The notes under the pieces are model-generated. The model ran no database searches. It was not told the origin of the DNA and was given only the letters and a program-made list of their open reading frames with translations. Positions 7,749 to 15,156 of a stretch of 36,260 bases of DNA are shown here, piece after piece. Source of the stretch: a virus. The DNA is taken from the IMG/VR virus record IMGVR_UViG_3300030104_002907, positions 1-36,260 of that record; one strand, 5' to 3'. Position numbers and translations under genes: made by a program. Every line of letters begins with the position of its first letter. Position 1 is the first letter of the stretch.

Positions 7749-8288
7749 TTTATCACCTTTTTCCATTTTTAATATGTCAAACTTTGCTTCGGGGTTAATC
7801 CCCTTTTCACAAATTGTAACTTCATGGAGTTCTAATTTGGAGATTTCATTATACTCTCCATATTCTTTATGAGTTTTTTTCTGCTTTTCTAAGGCTTGAC
7901 CACCAATACTGAAAGAGCGTAAAGAACCATCTCTGATTTCTCTACCCACCTCTTTAGCCTTTTCAATATCTTCTCTCATCTTAATAACTACAAAAAACCC
8001 AACATCATCCACTTGAGTTTTCCATAGTTTTCCAGTTTTGTCTCTATAACTTGGAATGACTTCACCAACTTGAACATTAGAATGGTTTGTCATTACATTT
8101 CTAAATTTGGTAATTTTCATATATTTACCAACCGCTTCATTCAAAGCCTCTAAAGTAATTAAATCGTTTTGTTTATCTACCATTTCTATTGAAGCATATC
8201 CGCCGATTACTAAATCTTTAGATTTTAAAATGCTAAAAGAATCATGTCTAATTGGGCTAATAGTTTTCAATACAGCACTAGCACTCAT
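6954..8288 (-). CDS. Prohead protease (XkdF-like) fused to a scaffold domain
   Basis: 444 residues. Residues about 20-175 match the XkdF-type prohead serine protease pattern: VIGGYAS, DKQNDLI, NVMTNHSNVQVG with probable catalytic His69, GSLRSFSIGGQAL with the candidate nucleophile Ser125 or Ser127, and LHEVTICEKGINPEAKFDIL. Residues 180-444 form an acidic helical scaffold with Met/Glu/Lys micro-repeats (EKAMDE, EEKAMDEEK) and a coiled coil, ending in the helix MDWSDINALVERL. It would chaperone capsid assembly and then cleave scaffold and tagged proteins in the prohead. The ATG has only a weak ribosome site, unlike its neighbours. Confidence 0.88.
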   Translation of the reverse strand: MSASAVLKTISPIRHDSFSILKSKDLVIGGYASIEMVDKQNDLITLEALNEAVGKYMKITKFRNVMTNHSNVQVGEVIPSYRDKTGKLWKTQVDDVGFFVVIKMREDIEKAKEVGREIRDGSLRSFSIGGQALEKQKKTHKEYGEYNEISKLELHEVTICEKGINPEAKFDILKMEKGDKMNDIEKALQELNNTLDNINKGQIRGENQETIENNIKNIVKNVGLSEGGKDMTQEENMEYMETEEDKMNPNMPEEKAMDEKGMHSEKAMGEMEEKAMDEEKADDEMEAKSRPDLATGHIDAGNAGGYVDDPHPQLKPNFVAKFDEQSTLDLSPENLEKAYAEFKAEQLEKAAYDSVRNNFQARFDSEMVAKTQEIEKANYDAKAEVAELKEQFSSLLKSLKEEKQTVIRKQEEVVAELNIPSSDEIAKMDWSDINALVERLEGQI

Positions 8289-8318
8289 GGCTTTCGCTTT
8301 ATGAGAGAACTATATTAA

Positions 8319-10796
8319 CTATTCCTCTAAAATCAACTTAGCGTTTTTATCTTCTCTAATATCCCAAACCCCTTCATCTGATTTAGGGTCAACTGGTTCT
8401 GTTTCAAGCCCAGTCCAAGCAAGCCACATTTCTTTACCCTTGACTGGTATTACTCTAACATGGAATTTAGTTTCGAATTTATTCCCTTTTAGGAAGTATT
8501 CATGATAACCATCCCTTTGAACCCCTAACTCTACTTTACCTGAATCGACTAACTTTCCTTTTCTAAATTTCTTTTCTACTTGGGCGGCAAATTTTTCAGA
8601 CTTACCGAATAAAGAAAAAATATCATCTTCTTCATCTATATCTATTTCCCACCCAATCAACTCTTTATCTAATTTAAACATAATAGATAGGTTATTATTA
8701 TCTTTACGATATATTTTGAATTCTCCTTTTCTATACTTATCAGGAGTTTCATATTTGGCAATTATATTATCTGTGTCTGAAAAAGCATCTTTTTCTTTAT
8801 TATAGATGAACACGTCTTGTGTTTTCATCCAATCTTTCAATTGTTTAGACGAAGATTCAAATACATTGCTAAAAATTTTCATATGATTTTTAGTTACATA
8901 CTCTTCTATTTCTTTGTAAGGAACTTCATCATTTTTATTTCTTAATAAATTCTTAAGAGTAATTCTTAATTCAGAAGTTTGAGTCTTTATCATTTCTTGT
9001 ATTTCAGTTTTCCAAACGTCAATATCAAGAGATGCGTTCTTAGCCATCAAGTTATTTTCTTCAAATGTATAGAAAGTATATCCATCTAAATCTGATTTAA
9101 GAATAACAGTTGCTTCTCCATGAATAGTATCAGTTATTGAATAACCTTTCTCTAATGCTTTAATATCATAATTAAGAGACTTTTTAGTATCTTTAGATAA
9201 AAGGTCTAAAGTAATTAGTTTTTCTGGAAGTTCTACTTCAGGAATTTCTATAACCTTAGCAGAATAAACCTTGTAAGCGCCATTCTTATCTTTCTTAACT
9301 TCATCAATCTTAACTCTAACTATTTTACCAACATCTACATCTATTTTAGTATTAAGAGATTTACCAACATTAAGATACTTTTTATCATTAATAGTTTTAA
9401 CATCTTTAAATTCTTCTTCCCCTAAAGGACCAGCACCTAAAACATAACTAAACAAATTAGACTTAGTAGTTTTCTTATCTAAGACTATTAAATCTAAATC
9501 TACAAACTTTTTCCATTTAACCCATTTAGGATTTTTCTTAGTACCAATAAAATAAGTAGAGGTAGTGTCTTTTATTACCACACCTTCTGCTGTAGGAATC
9601 TCCATAATTTCTTCTGCATATTCTTTAACTTGTTCAATTGAATCCGCATACCTAGTATCTTTTTTAGAAGGGAATGCTAATAATTCATGGGAGTGGGGAG
9701 AATAATTATTGAATAATATACTTAATCGCTCTGATAATTCACCATCATGCAATTCTTCGTCATCATGTCGCATAATATCAAAGACATGCGCTCGTAATAT
9801 GGTGTCAGATTTTTTATTCTTGAAAATTCTAGCAACAACTTCCGCCCTATGAAGAGGTTCTTTACCATCAAATAACATTAACTCTGCATCTAAAATACAG
9901 TCACCAAAATGTTTACTTCTCATTAGTTTAACTTGTTCGGGACATTTTTCTGTAATGTCTTTATTATTAAAAGAATAAATTTTAATTTGTTTATCTATCT
10001 TATGGATTTGAATTCTCATTCCATCATACTTTTCTTGAACAACCCACTTTCCAGTAAATCCTTTTAATTGTTTTAAATCGTCAATTTCAAAAATTCTATA
10101 CATGGGTTTGTTGGGAACTAAAAAATGAGTTTCTGATTTCGTTGCCTTTTTTAGACTAACTAAATTATCCCATGTATCTTTACTATGGTGCGAAATGTAA
10201 ATTTTTTCTAATAATTTTTTAGCACCTTTAAATTTACCTTCTATTCTTCTAGTATCTTTATCATCGCCATAATGTTCTACAATAAAATCAACAACATCTT
10301 TTTCTGAAAGATTCAAACCAGTAAATCCTTCTGTTATATTATCAGGTTCTAAATCATTCTTTTCCCATGCTTCATCGCTCAAAGCCTTATCATGTATTCT
10401 AATAGCCCAATGAATAAATTTAGCAAACAAAGATTCATTTTCCATCAACTGTTCTAAAACTTCTTCATTAAATTTATTTGCAAAAGGGTCTTTGACTAAT
10501 TCAGAAGAATATCTTAATTGTTTTATTTCTTCATATATTTTTCTAGCAGTATCACTTTCGACATCTTCCGCCTCATTAGAAAATAATTCCTTTTCAGTTA
10601 TACTTTTTTTAATTGCTTGTGCAAAATCATCTATGTCATCCCATTGTTTTCTAAGGGTTTTAATTTCTCCTACCCATTTCTTACCATACGTTTTCTTATC
10701 CGATAAAGCGGATAAGTATGACATTCTCATTTTTTCAAAAAATTGAATTACTCTAACTGTTAAAGGTTCTTTATCCTTTTGAAGTAAGAGTGACAC
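8319..10796 (-). CDS. lig: ATP-dependent DNA ligase with a long C-terminal extension
   Basis: 825 residues. The archaeal/eukaryal type ligase order is visible: N-terminal helical DNA-binding domain (1-230), motif I KYDGMR with nucleotidyl Lys256, DAELMLFD, HVFDIM, motif IV AEGVVIKD, motif V KWVKWKK, then an OB-fold. Archaeal ligases usually end near 560; here about 270-300 further residues follow, including GYHEYFLKG, FHVRVIP and MWLAWTGLE. No HDLR motif of a LigD phosphoesterase is seen. The start is GTG after AAAGGTGATTACGT. It would seal nicks, using ATP. A ligase inside the head-gene run, just before the protease, is unusual and suggests late or virion-associated use. Confidence 0.93.
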   Translation of the reverse strand: MSLLLQKDKEPLTVRVIQFFEKMRMSYLSALSDKKTYGKKWVGEIKTLRKQWDDIDDFAQAIKKSITEKELFSNEAEDVESDTARKIYEEIKQLRYSSELVKDPFANKFNEEVLEQLMENESLFAKFIHWAIRIHDKALSDEAWEKNDLEPDNITEGFTGLNLSEKDVVDFIVEHYGDDKDTRRIEGKFKGAKKLLEKIYISHHSKDTWDNLVSLKKATKSETHFLVPNKPMYRIFEIDDLKQLKGFTGKWVVQEKYDGMRIQIHKIDKQIKIYSFNNKDITEKCPEQVKLMRSKHFGDCILDAELMLFDGKEPLHRAEVVARIFKNKKSDTILRAHVFDIMRHDDEELHDGELSERLSILFNNYSPHSHELLAFPSKKDTRYADSIEQVKEYAEEIMEIPTAEGVVIKDTTSTYFIGTKKNPKWVKWKKFVDLDLIVLDKKTTKSNLFSYVLGAGPLGEEEFKDVKTINDKKYLNVGKSLNTKIDVDVGKIVRVKIDEVKKDKNGAYKVYSAKVIEIPEVELPEKLITLDLLSKDTKKSLNYDIKALEKGYSITDTIHGEATVILKSDLDGYTFYTFEENNLMAKNASLDIDVWKTEIQEMIKTQTSELRITLKNLLRNKNDEVPYKEIEEYVTKNHMKIFSNVFESSSKQLKDWMKTQDVFIYNKEKDAFSDTDNIIAKYETPDKYRKGEFKIYRKDNNNLSIMFKLDKELIGWEIDIDEEDDIFSLFGKSEKFAAQVEKKFRKGKLVDSGKVELGVQRDGYHEYFLKGNKFETKFHVRVIPVKGKEMWLAWTGLETEPVDPKSDEGVWDIREDKNAKLILEE

Positions 10797-10812
10797 ACGT
10801 AATCACCTTTAT

Positions 10813-11172
10813 CTAAACTCTACCTTCTTTTATATCGCTTATCTCATCAAGTTCTGCTTGTAATAATGAATCTAAATACATTATTTCATGAGTATCTTTA
10901 ACATCATTTAATTTTTCTATAAGGTCAGTTGCTACTATGTATAACTTCTCCATCTTTTCATCTGTCCCTTTTTCATCTGCTTTAGAAATAGTTGCACTGG
11001 CGTATTCTCTTTTTCCTTCCTTTACACTAGTACCTTTTGCTTCATCAGAAAGATGTCCAACTCCTAAAGGTTTAGTTTTATCTTTTTCACCTTTAGTTCT
11101 TTTCAATTTCATTTCTTCGCCAATAACGAATTCTTTCATTTTTTCCATATATTCTTGTGTGTATCTACTCAT
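10813..11172 (-). CDS. Small charged protein of unknown function
   Basis: 119 residues from an ATG with AAAAGGTGAATAAA upstream. N-terminal helix YTQEYMEKMKEFVIGEEM, a Lys/Gly-rich linker (about 25-60, TKGEKDKTKPLGVGHLSDEAKG) and a C-terminal helix pair. The linker phrase KPLGVGHLSDEAKGTSVKEGKREYASA resembles low-complexity segments of phage internal or capsid-assembly proteins. It is the last gene before the ligase in the tagged small-gene run but lacks the W-x-x-I-L-K tag. Confidence 0.7.
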   Translation of the reverse strand: MSRYTQEYMEKMKEFVIGEEMKLKRTKGEKDKTKPLGVGHLSDEAKGTSVKEGKREYASATISKADEKGTDEKMEKLYIVATDLIEKLNDVKDTHEIMYLDSLLQAELDEISDIKEGRV

Positions 11173-11177
11173 TTTAT

Positions 11178-11492
11178 TCACCTTTTAAAAAATATCATCA
11201 TCCCTTTTCCTGAAGGATAAAACTGTCCTTCTATTCTACTTATTCCACTATACTCATTAGCGAGTAATCCTAAATGATTGGGCATATTTTTAATTAACTG
11301 TTTTAACTCTTTAACTTGTTCCATATCTAAATCAACTTTATAACCTCTAGCGTTAGGATTTTCAGAAATCGCTTGTTGTAAAGGGTTATCTAAATTTTCT
11401 TCAGCCCATTCAAATAAAGCCTCTGGAGAACTTGCCGCTTCTGTAAATGCTTGCACATCAAAAGGTGCTTTCAAAACTTCTTGCCAACTCAT
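11178..11492 (-). CDS. Tagged small protein (MSWQEVLK N-terminus), unknown function
   Basis: 104 residues. The ATG at 11492 is chosen over a GTG 12 bases earlier because AGGTGG sits at the right distance and the protein then begins exactly with the shared tag MSWQEVLK. After the tag comes a helical acidic domain (SPEALFEWAEENLDNPLQQAI, MEQVKELKQLIKNMP) and a short beta end (QFYPSGKGMMIFFKR). The upstream stop TAA overlaps the ribosome site region. No family is recognised. By its tag it belongs to the proposed virion cargo group. Confidence 0.75.
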   Translation of the reverse strand: MSWQEVLKAPFDVQAFTEAASSPEALFEWAEENLDNPLQQAISENPNARGYKVDLDMEQVKELKQLIKNMPNHLGLLANEYSGISRIEGQFYPSGKGMMIFFKR

Positions 11493-11493
11493 T

Positions 11494-11730
11494 TTAATTA
11501 CCACCTAATCTGTCTACTAAATCGTTTATATCATCCCAACTCATCTTAGCAATTGTATCTGAATCTGGAACATCAGACCTTTTACCCATTGCTGGAACTG
11601 GAGTATTACTTGTAACCATTCCTGATTTCATTAAAAGATTATCATTATTATAAACTGTCTTTTCTATTTCTTTTATTCTGCCTACTAATTCTTTTAGTAA
11701 GTCCATCATTTCATTATTTTCTTCTGTCAT
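11494..11730 (-). CDS. Small scaffold-like protein with the same C-terminal helix as the protease/scaffold
   Basis: 78 residues: an N-terminal coiled-coil helix (MTEENNEMMDLLKELVGRIKEIEKTV), a short linker, then SDTIAKMSWDDINDLVDRL and GGN at the end. The C-terminal segment is nearly the same as the end of the prohead protease/scaffold (SDEIAKMDWSDINALVERL). The ATG overlaps the upstream TGA (ATGA) and has GGGAGGATGA before it. It may be a second scaffold or an adaptor competing for the same site on capsid or portal protein. The homology of the tail is seen; the role is inferred. Confidence 0.75.
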   Translation of the reverse strand: MTEENNEMMDLLKELVGRIKEIEKTVYNNDNLLMKSGMVTSNTPVPAMGKRSDVPDSDTIAKMSWDDINDLVDRLGGN

Positions 11731-12068
11731 TTTTCATCCTCCCTTAAACTACCAGCACTCTTTGGATATACTATTTTTCTTACTTGGCGATACAGTTGTT
11801 CGTACTGCTTACGAAGTTTGCTCGCAGTAGCGACCATATCAACGTTTTGCTCATTAATAGATTTCATTCGCTTTTTCATTTTAGAATCATCTTTAACCAA
11901 ATCAAGTTCTTCTAGCATCCCAATCAAATCTCCTAACTGTGTAAAGTCTTGACCGAAATACTCTGTAGGTTCTGCCGCTTGAAGTGTTTTCTTTAACTTC
12001 TTTTTCATTTTAGAATCTAAAGCATTAAGAATTTTATTTTCTTCTTTTAGTATATCTTCCCATGTCAT
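11727..12068 (-). CDS. Tagged small helical protein (MTWEDILK N-terminus)
   Basis: 113 residues, beginning with the canonical tag MTWEDILK. The rest is almost all helix and strongly charged (NALDSKMKKKLKKTLQAAE, GDLIGMLEELDLVKDDSKMK, ASKLRKQYEQLYRQVRKI) with a basic C-terminal half, so nucleic-acid contact is possible. The stop overlaps the next ATG (ATGA), and its own ATG overlaps the stop of the gene before it. No family is recognised. Confidence 0.75.
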   Translation of the reverse strand: MTWEDILKEENKILNALDSKMKKKLKKTLQAAEPTEYFGQDFTQLGDLIGMLEELDLVKDDSKMKKRMKSINEQNVDMVATASKLRKQYEQLYRQVRKIVYPKSAGSLREDEK

Positions 12069-12355
12069 GCCATTTCCTCTCCATCTTCAGTAATTATCAT
12101 CTCATCTCCATCTTCATCATCATAAGTAATAGACCACATGTAACCCCCGTATTCAATCTCTTTGGGGCCGTAAAGACCTTCTTCTGCTTCATCCATTAAT
12201 TTTTCAGCCATTTTTATAGCCCCTTCTTTGGTGTCCATAATTTCTTCTTCGATATTCATCGGCGGATAAGGTCTACCACTTTTAGTATAGAACGTTAGTA
12301 ATATGTTAAATTGCTGTATTTTAACATCCCGTTTCAATATATCTTCCCAAGCCAT
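12065..12355 (-). CDS. Tagged small acidic protein (MAWEDILK N-terminus)
   Basis: 96 residues from the ATG at 12355. A longer reading from 12406 is possible, but the ATG at 12355 has GGTGATATT at ideal distance, that site covers the stop of the preceding gene, and the protein then begins with the tag MAWEDILK. After the tag comes an alpha/beta domain (IQQFNILLTFYTKSGRPYPP, GAIKMAEKLMDEAEEG, GGYMWSITYDDEDGDEMI) with a very acidic C-terminus. It resembles small phage proteins of unknown function. Confidence 0.75.
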   Translation of the reverse strand: MAWEDILKRDVKIQQFNILLTFYTKSGRPYPPMNIEEEIMDTKEGAIKMAEKLMDEAEEGLYGPKEIEYGGYMWSITYDDEDGDEMIITEDGEEMA

Positions 12356-12359
12356 AATA

Positions 12360-12698
12360 TCACCCATAATATTTTCTTTTTCCTTCGGTTTTTCTTTTTG
12401 GGTCATACTCCAAAAGTTTTGGATTAAAGGGGTCTTTAGAACCTGTTCTTGTTCTACTGTAAATTAGCCCCCTTTCTTGTAAATATTTTTGGAGTTTAGG
12501 GAGAGCAAATCTCGCAAATTCTTTAGTATCAAAATTAAACTTCCACCTATCTTCTTCTCCCTTACTTTTTGCATAGTCTTCTTCTAAATCAATAATGAAA
12601 TTTCCTCCACCATATGAATCATCTACCATTTCCCTTAATCGTTTATATCTTCTTTCTAAAGTAACTTCACTTTTCAACAATATATTTTCCCAAGCCAT
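12360..12698 (-). CDS. Tagged small basic protein (MAWENILLK N-terminus)
   Basis: 112 residues. Tag MAWENILLK, then an alpha/beta body (RYKRLREMVDDSYGGGNFIIDL, EFARFALPKLQKYLQERGLIY) ending in a Lys/Arg/Tyr tail (RKTEGKRKYYG). The segment LPKLQKYLQERGLIYSRTR has a winged-helix feel. The 5' end shares 21 identical bases with the next gene in the operon (GGTGATATTATGGCTTGGGA plus one), covering ribosome site, start and tag. Function unknown. Confidence 0.75.
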   Translation of the reverse strand: MAWENILLKSEVTLERRYKRLREMVDDSYGGGNFIIDLEEDYAKSKGEEDRWKFNFDTKEFARFALPKLQKYLQERGLIYSRTRTGSKDPFNPKLLEYDPKRKTEGKRKYYG

Positions 12699-12706
12699 AA
12701 TATCAC

Positions 12707-13102
12707 CTAATCCTCATAATACGAAGCGGGGGGGCTTCTATCTAATGCTCTTAATTCTGGATTGGGATTGTATGAAGAAGAAGAAGGCTTTAACCTTTGA
12801 TTCCCAAAACGAAAATCTTTAAGTCTGTCAGGCTCAAAACGCAATACCTTTTCCCTTACTTCTTCTTCGGTATCACTTACACTATACCATGACCTCCACC
12901 ATTCTAAATTTTTAAGCCAATTTTCATCATTAGTATATTTATGCCAAGCGTCTTGATAAACATCGCCATCGAATTCCTCGGCATTGTCTTCGCCTTCATT
13001 CCTTATACTCTGGAGAAGGTCCCCCCACCAATAAGGCGCTAATTCCTCTAAATCAAATTCTGAATAAGTTTTTCTATTTTTTAATATATCTTTCCAACTC
13101 AT
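12707..13102 (-). CDS. Tagged small acidic protein (MSWKDILK N-terminus)
   Basis: 131 residues from the ATG that overlaps the upstream TGA (ATGA), with GAGGGG before it. It begins with the tag MSWKDILK. The body is rich in Trp, Asp and Glu (LEELAPYWWGDLLQSIRNEG, NLEWWRSWYSVSDTEEEV) and ends in a Ser/Pro/Arg-rich tail (SSSSYNPNPELRALDRSPPAS). No family is recognised. Confidence 0.72.
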   Translation of the reverse strand: MSWKDILKNRKTYSEFDLEELAPYWWGDLLQSIRNEGEDNAEEFDGDVYQDAWHKYTNDENWLKNLEWWRSWYSVSDTEEEVREKVLRFEPDRLKDFRFGNQRLKPSSSSYNPNPELRALDRSPPASYYED

Positions 13103-14697
13103 AAACTTCCCCTCTCTGCCCAATCCGAAAGCGCACCTTCTAAATTAGTTTCCTGTCCTATTGTAACTTCCTTATCTTTTTGGCCCATTCTTTTTCTTCT
13201 CGCTAAACGCTGAGACATAGTTTTAGGCTCCATTCTTTTAGGTTCACCATATTGAGTGACTTTAATATCTTTCAATGCAGATAAATTTGGTTCAGATGAA
13301 AACTTATGTATTTCTTTTTCTAATTGACTTGCTTTAAATTCAGGTAGTCTTTTACCAGTTTTATCTTTTAACAAGATAGGAACTTCTAAAACATTAGCAG
13401 ATACTTTTTTGATTCTACTCATGTCTGTTGTGTCAACGATAGAAACTCCATTTTGAATTAAAATATATTCAACTAAATTAACCATGTAATCTATATCAGT
13501 ATCACCTAAGCCATTGAAAGCAAATGGAATAACGATAATATCTTTTTTAATTTTTAAGTCTTTACTTCTATATTTATCTAACGCCATTCTTAATTTATTT
13601 TCTAATTGACTCGCATCTTCAACTAAGACAACTTTATATTTTTGTCTGTAAACATATTTGATAGCATCATATAAAGGCATATTAACTTCTTCGCCTTTTA
13701 TATTAGTGAATGTAATATCGTCTGTTAGTTCTTTAAATAATTTGTATTTCCCTAAAAGTTCTCCTTTCTCTTTAGGTGTTTTAGGTTTTAATGTTTTATC
13801 GCCAACTTTGTAAGAACCATCCTTTTGTTTAATTGGTACGTTTTCAGGCTTAGATAATTTGGTCATCCTTTTCCAAGTAGAAGAATCACCTATTAGTTTA
13901 TCCACTTCTTTTTCTATTTTCTTATTATAAATTAAAGTTCCCTCAGCATCATACTTTTCAGCAGATTGTAGTAGTTTTTTAAATTCTCGTAATCTTTGTA
14001 AACCTTTCTTATATTCTTCAGTTATATTAACTATTTCAGTAGCCCTAGTATCTCCACTTTTTCCTCGCTTAACACTTACTCCTTGTAATCTAATATTTTC
14101 TACTTCTATAAGTTTTTCAATACCTTCGATAATTCTTTTAACTAAAACTATAGTATTTGATTCATCTTCTGATAATGGCCCTTCTTCTTTACGTCTTTTT
14201 CCAAATCCTTGTAAATCAATTTCTTCCAAAGCATTTCTAAAATTAATTAAACTTTGTAGTCTAAATGGTTCTTCATAACCACTTTCAACTTCTCTAGTTT
14301 CTTCATAAGTAATTTGCTTCCCATCAGGTTTTCTAGGGTCATCGGGTTCTGTTATTTTCTTTTGATAATTTTCAGGAAGGTGGAACGGTTCTACTAATAA
14401 TATATCTTTTACCTTATCTTGAGGGCTACCCTCTTTAGTTTTTGAACCATATATTTCTTCTAACTTTTCAAATGCTTGTTTTACATTACCGCTTAAAAGT
14501 CTACTACCTAAAACTTCCTTTTTACTTCTTTTACCATAAGGTTTGATTCTTGTATCCATAACACCCTTTTCATGAAAAAGTAAATCAGCATAACTAGCAC
14601 CCTTTAAAATATCATCCTCTAATGAATCTAAAAGCATTCTAAACATCTTGATAGGATGAGTAGTTTTTGTCAAATATGCTTTTAGTAAAGTTGCCAT
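13099..14697 (-). CDS. Large lysine-rich protein of unknown function
   Basis: 532 residues from ATG (MATLLKAYLTK), chosen over a TTG 12 bases upstream because TGAGGG lies at ribosome-site distance. It is highly charged with long helices (SGNVKQAFEKLEEIYGSK, KKGLQRLREFKKLLQSAEKY). A segment at about 385-420 (KKDIIVIPFAFNGLGDTDIDYMVNLVEYIL) looks like a folded alpha/beta core, and the C-terminus is basic (MSQRLARRKRMGQKDK). It has no W-x-x-I-L-K tag. Composition resembles the other large unknowns of the operon. No function can be given. Confidence 0.75.
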   Translation of the reverse strand: MATLLKAYLTKTTHPIKMFRMLLDSLEDDILKGASYADLLFHEKGVMDTRIKPYGKRSKKEVLGSRLLSGNVKQAFEKLEEIYGSKTKEGSPQDKVKDILLVEPFHLPENYQKKITEPDDPRKPDGKQITYEETREVESGYEEPFRLQSLINFRNALEEIDLQGFGKRRKEEGPLSEDESNTIVLVKRIIEGIEKLIEVENIRLQGVSVKRGKSGDTRATEIVNITEEYKKGLQRLREFKKLLQSAEKYDAEGTLIYNKKIEKEVDKLIGDSSTWKRMTKLSKPENVPIKQKDGSYKVGDKTLKPKTPKEKGELLGKYKLFKELTDDITFTNIKGEEVNMPLYDAIKYVYRQKYKVVLVEDASQLENKLRMALDKYRSKDLKIKKDIIVIPFAFNGLGDTDIDYMVNLVEYILIQNGVSIVDTTDMSRIKKVSANVLEVPILLKDKTGKRLPEFKASQLEKEIHKFSSEPNLSALKDIKVTQYGEPKRMEPKTMSQRLARRKRMGQKDKEVTIGQETNLEGALSDWAERGSL

Positions 14698-14705
14698 ATT
14701 ATCCC

Positions 14706-14927
14706 TCAAAAGAATGGTATATTTTCTTTCTTTTGCCTTTTCCTTTTAGGTAAATGAATTACATTAGGTACACTATTAGTTTTAGGTTCAGGTCTATCCT
14801 TTTCCTTTTTTAATTGCATAGGCATATAATTAGGCTTAGGCGCTTTAAGTTTTTCTTGTTGTGCTAAAATTCTTTCAGCCCTAACTAATTCTTTTCTCAT
14901 TTTTATTGTATCTTCTCTTGTTGTCAT
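14706..14927 (-). CDS. Small very basic protein
   Basis: 73 residues. One N-terminal helix (DTIKMRKELVRAERILAQQEKLK) followed by a basic, proline-rich unstructured tail (KKEKDRPEPKTN, PKRKRQKKENIPFF). The ATG has GGGAGAAGATAAA upstream and follows the gene before it by one base. Size and charge fit a DNA-binding internal virion protein, but it lacks the tag and no family is recognised. Confidence 0.7.
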   Translation of the reverse strand: MTTREDTIKMRKELVRAERILAQQEKLKAPKPNYMPMQLKKEKDRPEPKTNSVPNVIHLPKRKRQKKENIPFF

Positions 14928-14928
14928 T

Positions 14929-15156
14929 TTATCTTCTCCCTTCTTCTATGTATATAATAGGGCCATATCTATCAGCCCCTCTAGTATCTCTTTTCATCAT
15001 AACTGTATATTTTCCATCTTTTTTTCTAATAACATGAGGAACAGCAAAAGACCATCTGTAGGCTTGTCTTCTTGCTTTTTCAAAATCATCGAATGTTCTC
15101 CTAGAGCCTTCTTCATCAAAGTAACTCCATCTTTTTAAAATTGAAACCCAAGTCAT
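14929..15156 (-). CDS. Tagged small basic protein (MTWVSILK N-terminus)
   Basis: 75 residues with the tag MTWVSILKRW. The rest forms one small alpha/beta domain: FDDFEKARRQAYRWSFAVPHVIRKKDGKYTVMMKR, in which a helix is followed by two strands of the type seen in small DNA- or peptide-binding domains. The ATG overlaps the portal stop and is preceded by GAGGTGGGATATA. Function unknown. Confidence 0.75.
   Translation of the reverse strand: MTWVSILKRWSYFDEEGSRRTFDDFEKARRQAYRWSFAVPHVIRKKDGKYTVMMKRDTRGADRYGPIIYIEEGRR

Noticed and set aside
8319-9300. Ligase C-terminal part as a LigD 3'-phosphoesterase domain
   Set aside because: The HDLR motif and surrounding residues of that domain are not present.
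12065-12406. Longer start (MTQKEKPKEKENI) for the protein beginning MAWEDILK
   Set aside because: The ATG at 12355 has a GGTGATATT site in the right place and gives the shared N-terminus; the longer start has none.
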